64,000 nucleotides of DNA, taken from assembly GCA_963724705.1 (NCBI GenBank), contig CAVRVS010000004.1:1364001-1428000 (forward strand). The letters run 5' to 3'. Source of the stretch: DASQPR01 sp963724705. GTDB lineage: Bacteria > Actinomycetota > Actinomycetes > Mycobacteriales > Micromonosporaceae. Both the position numbers and the translations under genes were made by a program. Positions 8,733 to 16,267 of this stretch are shown here, in pieces (position 1 is the first letter of the stretch; each line of letters starts with the position of its first letter). Below the pieces are notes generated by a model. It was given only the letters and a program-made list of their open reading frames with translations. It did not search any database and was not told the DNA's origin.

Positions 8733-9281
8733 ATGACATACGTCGATCACACGCGGCGGCCCGACGAATTGGCCACTGCGGATTCGCTTGACGGTCACAC
8801 CACCGATCGTGTTCTGCTGGATGAGATCTTTAGCGGCTTCGATCTAGCGTGGATACGCGGGGACTGTGCGATCGCCCTTCAACAGACCCGACTCGACGGC
8901 GATCGGGCCGCCCTGTTCGTGGCCGCTATCAATGAGGGTCTCGCGAATGCGGTTCGACACGGAGGGGGCGGCGGCCGCATCGTCTTGTTGTACTACGGCA
9001 GCGAGGTGGTCGCGCACATCAGCGACCGGGGACCCGGCATGACGGGCGCTATCCCTGAGCATCTGCCCCCAACCGACGCGCCTGGCGGGCGCGGCTTATG
9101 GATGTCGCGGCGGATGGTGGATCGGTTGGTCCTCAGCTCAGGACCTCACGGAACAGTTCTGCGCCTGGAGATGATCGACTCCCCCTCGAGATCGTCGGCT
9201 GTGGTAAGCGACGACCGGATTGACTCAGCGGAATTGACGACTCAGTCGACACACTGTTGCGAGGGTCAGGTTCGGGGTTAG
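8733..9281 (+). CDS. RsbW-like anti-sigma regulatory factor (HATPase_c_2), paralogue B
   Basis: 182 residues from the ATG at 8733, chosen because the leader element shared with paralogue A ends there. N box AAINEGLANAVRHG, G1 box DRGPG and G2 region GGRGLWMSRRMVD are all present. Similarity to paralogue A covers the whole HATPase domain (for example IPEHLP and RGLWM). The C-terminal 40 residues are unique. Role as for paralogue A: control of an alternative sigma factor by binding or phosphorylation of its antagonist. Confidence 0.85.
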   Translation: MTYVDHTRRPDELATADSLDGHTTDRVLLDEIFSGFDLAWIRGDCAIALQQTRLDGDRAALFVAAINEGLANAVRHGGGGGRIVLLYYGSEVVAHISDRGPGMTGAIPEHLPPTDAPGGRGLWMSRRMVDRLVLSSGPHGTVLRLEMIDSPSRSSAVVSDDRIDSAELTTQSTHCCEGQVRG

Positions 9282-9623
9282 GCGTCAGATCGGTGAGGCG
9301 AACAGGTGGCATGTCGTCCGCCGTGGTTCGCGACGGCACGGGTCCGCTGCGCTTGACGCCATGGCTGCGCGTAGCGTTAAGAAGTCACTCGGGACCTTGG
9401 TGGCGTTGGATGCCCGTGTTGCTGCCGGCACCGCGATCGGAGTCGCCGTGATGAAATCGAATCTGCTCGATGGATGTTCTCTCTACCACGCCGTTGTCCC
9501 AATACTGAGAATGGCGGGGACCGGTAGCAACGGTTCGGTGGGAGATTGCCTGCCCGTTCAGTATCGTCGTGACGGTCGACGGCGTTGGGTGACGACGAGA
9601 ACGGCCGATCCGGGTGGCGTCGG
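9282..9623. other. Spacer upstream of the first GAF-ANTAR gene
   Basis: No recognisable gene. An 88-codon open frame at 9361-9627 has no domain that I can identify. This is presumably the promoter region of the GAF-ANTAR pair. Confidence 0.35.
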
Positions 9624-10352
9624 ATGACGGCCGTTGATCGGCGCGTGCAGGTGTGGGGTGTGCTGGTGGGACACGCCGGCGACGTCGAGGTCGCGTTGGA
9701 GCATGTCGGCGCGGCGATGTTGACCCTGGCCGGCGTGACCGGGGTTGCCGTGGCGGTCAGGCTACAGGCTGCTCCGCGCGAGACCGTCTATGCCAGCGAT
9801 CGGGTGGCCGCCGACCTGGAGGAGTTGACTCTGACGCTGGGTGAGGGCCCGAGCGTGGACGCGCTTACCGATGGGCCCGTGTTGGTGTCCGACCTTACCG
9901 ACCCGGATTGCGCGGCTCGGTGGCCGGCATTTACTGACAGCGCGCTGGGCGCCGGGGTCGGGGCAGTGTTCTCGCTACCGCTACGTGTTGGGGCGATCCG
10001 GCTTGGTGTCATGGACTTGTACCGAGACCGACCAGGCGCGTTGGCACGCGGCCAGCTCGCGGATGCGCTGATGCTGGCCGACACCGCGTGCGCGTTGCTG
10101 CTGGACGGCCAACGCGGTGGAGCGCCGTTGGGAACATACATGCCCGTCCGGGCCGGCCCACACCACCCAGAGGTGCACCAGGCGACCGGAATGATCAGTA
10201 TTCAGCTCGGCGTGTCCATCGCCTTGGCCTTGACCCGACTTCGCGCCTACTCCTACGCCCACGATCGCCGGTTGAGTGAGGTCGCCGCAGACGTGGTCGC
10301 CCGACGATTACGGTTCTACCCCGAAACGCCGGATGGCGGTAGTGACGAGTGA
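9624..10352 (+). CDS. GAF-ANTAR domain transcription antiterminator-type regulator (first)
   Basis: 242 residues from the ATG at 9624. An N-terminal GAF domain (about residues 10-165) contains LGEGPSVDAL, VLVSDL and GAGVGAVFSLPLRVGAIRLG. A C-terminal ANTAR domain (about 185-235) begins EVHQATGMISIQLGVSIALA and continues LTRLRAYSYAHDRRLSEVAADV. ANTAR domains bind paired hairpins in RNA leaders and act as antiterminators. GAF-ANTAR proteins are common one-component sensors in actinobacteria. The gene lies 84 bases before a second one of the same architecture. Confidence 0.88.
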   Translation: MTAVDRRVQVWGVLVGHAGDVEVALEHVGAAMLTLAGVTGVAVAVRLQAAPRETVYASDRVAADLEELTLTLGEGPSVDALTDGPVLVSDLTDPDCAARWPAFTDSALGAGVGAVFSLPLRVGAIRLGVMDLYRDRPGALARGQLADALMLADTACALLLDGQRGGAPLGTYMPVRAGPHHPEVHQATGMISIQLGVSIALALTRLRAYSYAHDRRLSEVAADVVARRLRFYPETPDGGSDE

Positions 10353-10435
10353 GGCAATGGGTACAGATGTGAGTAACGGGGCCCGAGTGGCGCAGCGGGC
10401 GACGTCGATTCCAGAGCATGACGAAGGTGAATGAC

Positions 10436-11146
10436 ATGGTCGAATTACAGCTTGCCGACGTGTTCGTCGAGATGGCCGATACCCTGGTCGACGAGTTCGA
10501 TCTGATCGACTTCCTGCACGTCCTGACCGAGCGATCCGTGCAACTTTTAGGTGTATCGGCGGCCGGACTGCTGCTCACCGACGGGCAGGAAACACTTCAG
10601 GTAGTGGCCGCATCGTCGGAGCGCACCCGCCTGCTGGAGTTGTTTCAGCTGCAAGCCGACGAGGGTCCTTGCCTGGACTGCTTCCGGACCGGTGCTCAGG
10701 TGTCGGTGACCGACCTGGCGTCCACCGACCGCTGGCCACGCTTCACCGCCGCTGCCGCGGAGGTTGGCTACCGAGCCGTCCACGCGCTGCCGATGCGTCT
10801 ACGTACAGAGGTGATCGGCGCGCTGAACCTCTTCGACACCCGTGTCGGCCCGCTCGACCCACAGACATTAAGCGTCGGCCAGGCGCTGGCCGACGTCGCA
10901 ACCATCGGCTTGCTACAGCAACGAACCATCCGTCGCAGCGATGTCCTCATCGAACAGCTCCAGACCGCGTTAAACAGCCGAGTCCTGATCGAGCAAGCCA
11001 AAGGCGTTCTCGCCGAGCGGCTGCACATCGACGTTGCCGAGGCATTCAGAATGCTGCGCAACGAAGCACGCGCCAGTAACCGGCCGCTGTCCGATCTCGC
11101 CCAAGCCATTACCGACGGAGCCGAACAACTGCCCCGCCGGGCCTGA
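10436..11146 (+). CDS. GAF-ANTAR domain regulator (second)
   Basis: 236 residues from the ATG at 10436 (AAGG 8 bases upstream; an in-frame ATG at 10418 lacks a site). The GAF domain includes ADEGPCLDCFRTG, VSVTDLASTDRWPRFT and ALPMRLRTEVIGALNLF. The ANTAR domain is canonical: SRVLIEQAKGVLAERLHIDV, then AFRMLRNEARASNRPLSDLA. The conserved EQAKG motif makes RNA binding more certain than in the preceding gene. The two probably form an operon. Confidence 0.92.
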   Translation: MVELQLADVFVEMADTLVDEFDLIDFLHVLTERSVQLLGVSAAGLLLTDGQETLQVVAASSERTRLLELFQLQADEGPCLDCFRTGAQVSVTDLASTDRWPRFTAAAAEVGYRAVHALPMRLRTEVIGALNLFDTRVGPLDPQTLSVGQALADVATIGLLQQRTIRRSDVLIEQLQTALNSRVLIEQAKGVLAERLHIDVAEAFRMLRNEARASNRPLSDLAQAITDGAEQLPRRA

Positions 11147-11388
11147 AGCCACCCAGCGCCTGAACCGAGCGGCCAATAACAGTCCCGCGCGACATCCCCA
11201 TCAACCTCGATCAGTCAGCCTGAGGGCGGTTTTGGTCGTGACGAACCTGACGAGACCCGTCACATCAATCGGTGGGCGGCGCAGGTCGAGGCGTGCAGAT
11301 CGAGGTCTCCACCATTCAACCAGCTACTCCGCCGGTGGCGTCTCGTTCCAGCGCCGCTCCAACGGAACGAAGCAGGAGCGTTGCCCCC
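11147..11388. other. Spacer
   Basis: About 240 bases between the second GAF-ANTAR gene and the CMD-like gene. No supported gene. AGGAG at 11373-11377 is the ribosome site for the next start. Confidence 0.35.
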
Positions 11389-11997
11389 GTGTTGGAGACC
11401 CTTGTCGACATCAACGCGACGTCCTTGGCGAGGACCCAACTCGACCCGCACTCGCTGATGCTCGTACGGCTGGCCGCGCTCGCGGCAGTCGACGCTCCCG
11501 CATCGTCATACCTGCTGCACGTCGGACCCTCCGCCGAGGCCGGGGTAACTGTGGAGGACGCCGAGGACGTGCTCGTCGCGGTCGCGCCGATCGTGGGAAC
11601 TCCACGCGCAGCTTCAGCAGCGGCGAAGATGGTCGAGGCGCTCGGCGCCTCGGCTTGCTACGCCTGCTGCCAGGAACGAGTGGCGGGTGATCGGATCGTC
11701 GAGGTCACTGTGCCGATGTCAGCCGGTGGCGGTGGCCGCCTTGCGCTGTGCGTCGGCGAGCGCGCCGGTGAGTGCCTTGAGTTGGTGTCCTTCGGCTTCA
11801 CCTGTCGCGATGCTGATCGCGCGCTTCACGGCCGGCGTCACTTTGTCCGCCGACGATTTCGGGTACGCAACGATCAGTCCGGCTCCGCCGATGGGGATCG
11901 TCTCGCCGGCACGTTCCTTGAGTTCGTGAGCGGTGAAGCGGTGCAGCAGCATGCCCATGCCGGCACCCATCGCGGCTCCGGTGGCGGTGGTGGCTAG
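11389..11997 (+). CDS. Carboxymuconolactone-decarboxylase-like protein with abnormal 3' end
   Basis: The first 85 codons from a GTG at 11389 (AGGAG 11 bases upstream) give an AhpD/CMD-like helical protein. It has DPHSLMLVRLAALAAVDAP, then VEDAEDVLVAVAPIVGTPRA and ASAAAKMVEALG. Such proteins usually end close to that last helix. Here the frame runs on for 115 codons of low-quality sequence to 11997, overlapping the opposite-strand DUF1269 gene by 279 bases. A one-base shift after EALG would end it at 11690. The catalytic CxxC of AhpD is not seen. I trust the domain but not the 3' boundary. Confidence 0.55.
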   Translation: MLETLVDINATSLARTQLDPHSLMLVRLAALAAVDAPASSYLLHVGPSAEAGVTVEDAEDVLVAVAPIVGTPRAASAAAKMVEALGASACYACCQERVAGDRIVEVTVPMSAGGGGRLALCVGERAGECLELVSFGFTCRDADRALHGRRHFVRRRFRVRNDQSGSADGDRLAGTFLEFVSGEAVQQHAHAGTHRGSGGGGG

Positions 11998-12270
11998 CAG
12001 CAGCGGCGGCATGACGAGGCCAGCGATAAACCCGACGGCGGCCATTCCTTCAGCGCCCTCGCGCACCGCATGGTCGGTCTGCTCTGAGGACAAGTTGCCT
12101 TCGAGATCCTTGCTGACGACCGTGGCGCCGTGTAGATAACCGCCACTGTCGCGTACGGACTCGAAGTCCTCGTGTGCAGCGTCCCGGGAGAGGTAGCCAG
12201 CGATCAGAACCTCGACTGCCTTGTCATCGAAAGCCACCGTTAGTCCTCCTCCAGCTCTGCGCTCGCTCAT
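11719..12270 (-). CDS. DUF1269-family membrane protein
   Basis: 183 residues. An N-terminal alpha/beta half (VLIAGYLSRDAAHEDFESVR, then GGYLHGATVVSKDLEG) is followed by a Gly/Ala-rich hydrophobic hairpin (GFIAGLVMPPLLLATTATGA) and a domain with IPIGGAGLIVAYPKSSADKV. This arrangement is typical of DUF1269, stress-associated membrane proteins without a known function. The start overlaps the arylsulfatase stop by four bases (ATGA), so the two are translationally coupled, which is an unusual partnership. Confidence 0.8.
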   Translation of the reverse strand: MSERRAGGGLTVAFDDKAVEVLIAGYLSRDAAHEDFESVRDSGGYLHGATVVSKDLEGNLSSEQTDHAVREGAEGMAAVGFIAGLVMPPLLLATTATGAAMGAGMGMLLHRFTAHELKERAGETIPIGGAGLIVAYPKSSADKVTPAVKRAISIATGEAEGHQLKALTGALADAQRKAATATG

Positions 12271-14678
12271 TCGGCGAGCGCGTGGGCCGCGTGTCCATGG
12301 TGAGCCGACTCGTGCAGCGCCTGCTCGTCATCGGTCGAGAGGTGAGGTTTGATGTCGAAGACGACCTTCTTGATCGTTCCGGTGAACGCGAAGGGCTTGC
12401 GGTCGTCGTAGCTCAGGTCGACAACCCCGCCGTTGTCGCGACCGATGTCCATTCCCGCGTATGCGGAGAACCGCACCGGCACGGTGTGCTCGATGCGTCC
12501 GCCACCCACGGGTTTGTCGTTGACGTACAGCGTCACCTGCCCGCCCGTAGCCGGCTTCGGCGCGTCAGCCTCGAATTGCAAACGCACGCGGACCTCGCCC
12601 ACCGGCAATGGAACGCTTGCCTGCTGCCGGTAGATGAAAACACCCATCATCGAGTACGTGTGCGTGAGCCGATCGTCGTCCACGAAGAGCGAGAATCCGC
12701 CCAGGTGGTCGGCCTCGGCCACGATCACTCCCTCGACGCCCTGCGGCGGGACGATCAGGTCGGCGCTGATGACGTACGAGTGGTTGTAGATACGTGGGAT
12801 CATGCCCGGCATGACGTTCTGCACGTCTGGACGGAACTCGAGCTTCGTGACCTCGGGCAGCGGAGGGTTGTAGCCGAAGAAGGTTCCGAGTGTCGCTAGA
12901 AGTGGGAGCACCTGGTACTTCTCGGCCTCGGCCCAGAACAGGTCCGTCAGCTCCTTGACCTTCTTGGGGTTATCCGCGGCCAGATCTCTGGCCTGCGTGT
13001 AGTCGTCGGGCAGGTAGTACAGCTCGACCGGATCTTCGTCGGGGTTCCAGACGCCAGGACGGTAGGGCGCGAGCGCGTCGGGCGTGAGGACCCACGGAAT
13101 GCGGCGGGTTTTGACCGCCAGCCACCAGCCGTCCTTGTACATGGCCCGATTACCGATCGTCTCAAAGTATTGCTGGGTATGCCGTTCGTCGGCGTCGGCG
13201 TCGGCGAACGTGTCGGCGAGGCTGAAGCCGTGCATCGGCTGCTGCTTGATGCCGTCAACGTGTGTCGGCGCGGGGATGCCCGCGACGTCAAGCAGCGTCG
13301 GTGCGATGTCAGTGACGTGCGTGAACTGCGACCGCATCTGGTTCTTGTCGGTGATCCGCTCCGGCCAGTGGACAACCATGGGGTTGCGGGTACCGCCGAG
13401 GTGCGAACCCACCTGCTTGCCCCATTGGAACGGCGTGTTGCCGGCCCACGCCCATGCTGCCGCGTAGTGCGGCGCCACGATGGGGCTTCCCCACGCCTGG
13501 ATTCCGCCGTACCGCTCGGCCAGTTGTAGTTGCATCTCGTCCGACAACGGGATTCCGTTCTGCATGGTCAGCTCATTGAAGGAGCCGGTGAGGGTGCCCT
13601 CCATGCTGGCTCCGTTGTCGCCGAAGATCCAGATGATCAGAGTGTTGTCCAGCTCTCCAAGTTCATCGATGGCGTCGATGACCCGGCCGACGTTATGGTC
13701 GGCGTTCTCGACGTATCCGGCGTAAACCTCCATCTGCCGCGCGTAGAGCGCCTTGAGCTTGTCCGGCAGGTCGTCCCACGCCGGGAACGCCTCGTCCCGC
13801 GGCGTCAGTTCGGCGTCGGGCGGTATCACGCCCATCTCCTTCTGGCGGGCGAAGACCTGCTCGCGCAGCCGGTCCCAACCCATGTCGAACTGTCCCCGGT
13901 ACCTGTCCGCCCACGCCCGTGGCACGTGATGCGGCGCATGAGCGCACCCAGTGGAGAAGTAGGCAAAGAAGGGTTTGTCGGCGTCCTGGGCGCGTACCCC
14001 GTGAAGCCACTCAATCGTCTTGTCGGCCATCGCGTCGGGTAGATAGAAAGGCTCTCGCTTGTCGTAGAACTCCGGCGGTGTACCGATGATCTTCTGGTTC
14101 TCGGCGAGACAGGTGTCCCATTGGCTGGCGCCGCCGCCGAGAATGCCCCAGAAGTAGTCGAAGCCCCAGCCGCTCGGCCAGCGGTCAAATGGTCCGGCCG
14201 GGCCTTGCTGCCCGTCCGGAGTCAGGTGCCACTTACCGATCGCCGCGGTGCTGTATCCGTTGTCACGTAGGGTCCGCGGCAACGGCGCACAGTCTCTCGG
14301 CAACAGGGCCGTATAGCCCGGAAAACCATTCGAGAACTCACCGATCGAGCCGAAACCGACCGTGTGGCTATTCCGGCCGGTCAGCAGCGATGCCCTCGTC
14401 GGGGAACACAACGCGGTGACGTGGAACCGGTCATACCGCAAACCGCCCTCGGCGAGGCGACTGTAGTTCGGCGTCGCGATCGGACCACCGAAGGTGGATG
14501 GGTTGCCGAATCCAGCGTCATCGATGAGCACCAGCAGCACATTCGGCGCGCCCTCAGGCGCCCGAACCGGCTCGATCGTCGCCCAGTCAGGATCCGATCC
14601 ATCCAACGTCCTGTTGACCCGCCCCTGGAAGGGCTCACGACGGATCGGCAGTCTCGTGCGGTCCGGACGTTTCGGCAT
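12267..14678 (-). CDS. Arylsulfatase (type I, formylglycine-dependent)
   Basis: 803 residues from the ATG at 14678, five bases after GGAGGG. The alkaline-phosphatase-like fold begins NVLLVLIDDAGFG, with metal-ligand Asp53-Asp54. The activation motif is CSPTRASLLTGR, with Cys91 the predicted site of conversion to formylglycine. Later motifs include GKWHL, HAPHHVP and FGDNGAS. Sulfate esters are hydrolysed by this family. The long C-terminal domain is a beta-rich region typical of the 750-800-residue actinobacterial arylsulfatases. No formylglycine-generating enzyme is in the window, so one must be encoded elsewhere. There is no obvious signal peptide. Followed by a coupled DUF1269 gene. Confidence 0.93.
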   Translation of the reverse strand: MPKRPDRTRLPIRREPFQGRVNRTLDGSDPDWATIEPVRAPEGAPNVLLVLIDDAGFGNPSTFGGPIATPNYSRLAEGGLRYDRFHVTALCSPTRASLLTGRNSHTVGFGSIGEFSNGFPGYTALLPRDCAPLPRTLRDNGYSTAAIGKWHLTPDGQQGPAGPFDRWPSGWGFDYFWGILGGGASQWDTCLAENQKIIGTPPEFYDKREPFYLPDAMADKTIEWLHGVRAQDADKPFFAYFSTGCAHAPHHVPRAWADRYRGQFDMGWDRLREQVFARQKEMGVIPPDAELTPRDEAFPAWDDLPDKLKALYARQMEVYAGYVENADHNVGRVIDAIDELGELDNTLIIWIFGDNGASMEGTLTGSFNELTMQNGIPLSDEMQLQLAERYGGIQAWGSPIVAPHYAAAWAWAGNTPFQWGKQVGSHLGGTRNPMVVHWPERITDKNQMRSQFTHVTDIAPTLLDVAGIPAPTHVDGIKQQPMHGFSLADTFADADADERHTQQYFETIGNRAMYKDGWWLAVKTRRIPWVLTPDALAPYRPGVWNPDEDPVELYYLPDDYTQARDLAADNPKKVKELTDLFWAEAEKYQVLPLLATLGTFFGYNPPLPEVTKLEFRPDVQNVMPGMIPRIYNHSYVISADLIVPPQGVEGVIVAEADHLGGFSLFVDDDRLTHTYSMMGVFIYRQQASVPLPVGEVRVRLQFEADAPKPATGGQVTLYVNDKPVGGGRIEHTVPVRFSAYAGMDIGRDNGGVVDLSYDDRKPFAFTGTIKKVVFDIKPHLSTDDEQALHESAHHGHAAHALAE

Positions 14679-15042
14679 CTCAACCCTCCGTTGATCAAAG
14701 GGCCGCCCCGGCCGATGGGACACGTCAGAGAATCAGGGCGCCCGATCCACGCTACGTGAGGCGCATGGCGCGGGACGTCTGAATGACGAACAACGGCGAG
14801 CACAACGCCGCCGTCGATCTAGCGCACTCCGACAGCGCGCGACGAGCGCCGTCGGCCTGGACCATCTGGGGACCGCACGGTGGGACCCGTACCCCCACTC
14901 CGTTCTAGCCCACTCGAAGCTGGGACCAGATGGGGACCCCACCCGTCGGCGTACCGCCGCCTGGATGCATGGGATCGGCGTGTCCGCCGCAGCCTTCCGC
15001 CGACGTCGGGCCCGGGTGGGAAGACGCTTGCTCAGCCCACGG
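14679..15042. other. Gene-free stretch with paired GGGGACC motifs
   Basis: Between the divergently placed sulfatase start and the methyltransferase stop I see no gene. It contains TGGACCATCTGGGGACC (14858-14874) and TGGGACCAGATGGGGACC (14921-14938). Each is a pair of G(G)GACC words 11 bp apart, the same arrangement as at 5831 inside the tRNA-Pro element. This may be a relic of a second integration event, but no integrase or tRNA is near. Confidence 0.45.
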
Positions 15043-15753
15043 TCACTGATCGCCGCTCCCCTGCGGTCCTCCATCGGATGTTCCACGGCCGCGGGACCCA
15101 GCAGCGAGGAATGCGGTTCCGAAAAGCAACTCGTTCCAGGAGACATCGGCCAGTTCTTCCTGCATGGCTGCGCGAATCGTGTCCCACGGACGGCGCATGG
15201 TCCACTCATCTATGGACGCGAATGGCCGCACAAATGCGGTTCCGAGCTGCGTGAGCCACCGAGGCGTGTTGTCGGGAACCTTGAGATCCAGCACGACCCA
15301 GCGTCCGCCTCCGGAGAGGGCTGCGGCGCCGTGGGCGATGACCTCTGCGCACGCGGGCACCTGTGTCAGGGCGTACGTGGACAGGATCGCGTTGACGTCC
15401 GGTGGGAACACGAAATCGCCCGCGTCGGATTGCACGAGGCTGATATTGCTCCAGCCGTTCGTCTTTATCCGATCCTGGGCTTGCGCGAGCATCGCGTCGG
15501 TGAGATCGACGCCGACGATCCGGCCGCCGGGACCGATCGCCTCCTCAATCAGCGGGAAGTTCAGACCGGTGCCGCACGCGATGTCGATCACGCTGTCACC
15601 CGCGCGAAGGCCGAGCGCTTGTACGGCCCGGATGCGTTGTGCCCGCTGGGGGTAACCAGGCGCGGGGTAGAGACGAGAGGTGACGTCGTAATGCTTCGCC
15701 TTCTTGCGGTAGATCTTGATCAGACGCTCTCGCGATCGGTCAATCTGGCTCAC
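15043..15753 (-). CDS. Class I SAM-dependent methyltransferase
   Basis: 236 residues from a GTG at 15753 (GAGGAG 6 bases upstream). Motif I is VIDIACGTGLN, motif II GGRIVGVDLTDAML, and a motif IV/V region reads AILSTYALTQVPA then LSGGGRWVVLDLKVP. It resembles UbiE/small-molecule and phospholipid methyltransferases; the start (RERLIKIYRKKAKHYDVTSR) is typical of that group. Substrate unknown. It is the third gene of a minus-strand run with the flippase-like protein and the SRPBCC protein. Confidence 0.82.
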   Translation of the reverse strand: MSQIDRSRERLIKIYRKKAKHYDVTSRLYPAPGYPQRAQRIRAVQALGLRAGDSVIDIACGTGLNFPLIEEAIGPGGRIVGVDLTDAMLAQAQDRIKTNGWSNISLVQSDAGDFVFPPDVNAILSTYALTQVPACAEVIAHGAAALSGGGRWVVLDLKVPDNTPRWLTQLGTAFVRPFASIDEWTMRRPWDTIRAAMQEELADVSWNELLFGTAFLAAGSRGRGTSDGGPQGSGDQ

Positions 15754-15805
15754 GTTGTGCTCCTCGATTTCGGTAGCGTCCCGGTAGCACGGCGCGCCAC
15801 CCCAT

Positions 15806-16267
15806 CTACGACTCCACGCCTTGCCGCGCAGTGGACTCGACCGCAGCCTTGATCGCCACCATTTCCCGATCGCTTACGCGCTGAAGACTGCCCTTGAGAA
15901 GGCCGCCGGCCGCGCGCATGAAACCCGCAAGGTCGATTTCAATCCACATCTTGGCGTCGGTCTGCGTATCGTGCACCGGCTCGAGTTCCATGGCCCAGCG
16001 CGACGGGGACTTACCCATTCGCCCGGCGAACGCCACATAGCGGGGCGCCTCGACAGCGGTAACTTCCTGGCTTCGGTCGTGAGTCCGCCCCAGGTCCTTC
16101 GCCCGCTGGTCCACCCGCGAGCCGGGCTGAAGCGACCCTCCTCCGCGAACCCAGCATTCGAGAACCGTTGGCGCCCACTCCGGCCAGCGTCCGACGTCAC
16201 AGACATACGCCCACACGTCATCCACGCTGCTGGCGATTGTGATGCGGCTCTCGGTTCTGATTGTCAT
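15806..16267 (-). CDS. SRPBCC (polyketide cyclase/START-like) protein
   Basis: 153 residues from the internal ATG at 16267, preceded by GAGGAG at a 7-base distance. The sequence ITIASSVDDVWAYVCDVGRWP followed by WAP is the classical SRPBCC start, and MELEPVHDTQTDAKMWIEID matches the beta-sheet core. These small helix-grip proteins bind hydrophobic ligands. The independent ribosome site argues for separate translation from the upstream membrane segment. Confidence 0.7.
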   Translation of the reverse strand: MTIRTESRITIASSVDDVWAYVCDVGRWPEWAPTVLECWVRGGGSLQPGSRVDQRAKDLGRTHDRSQEVTAVEAPRYVAFAGRMGKSPSRWAMELEPVHDTQTDAKMWIEIDLAGFMRAAGGLLKGSLQRVSDREMVAIKAAVESTARQGVES

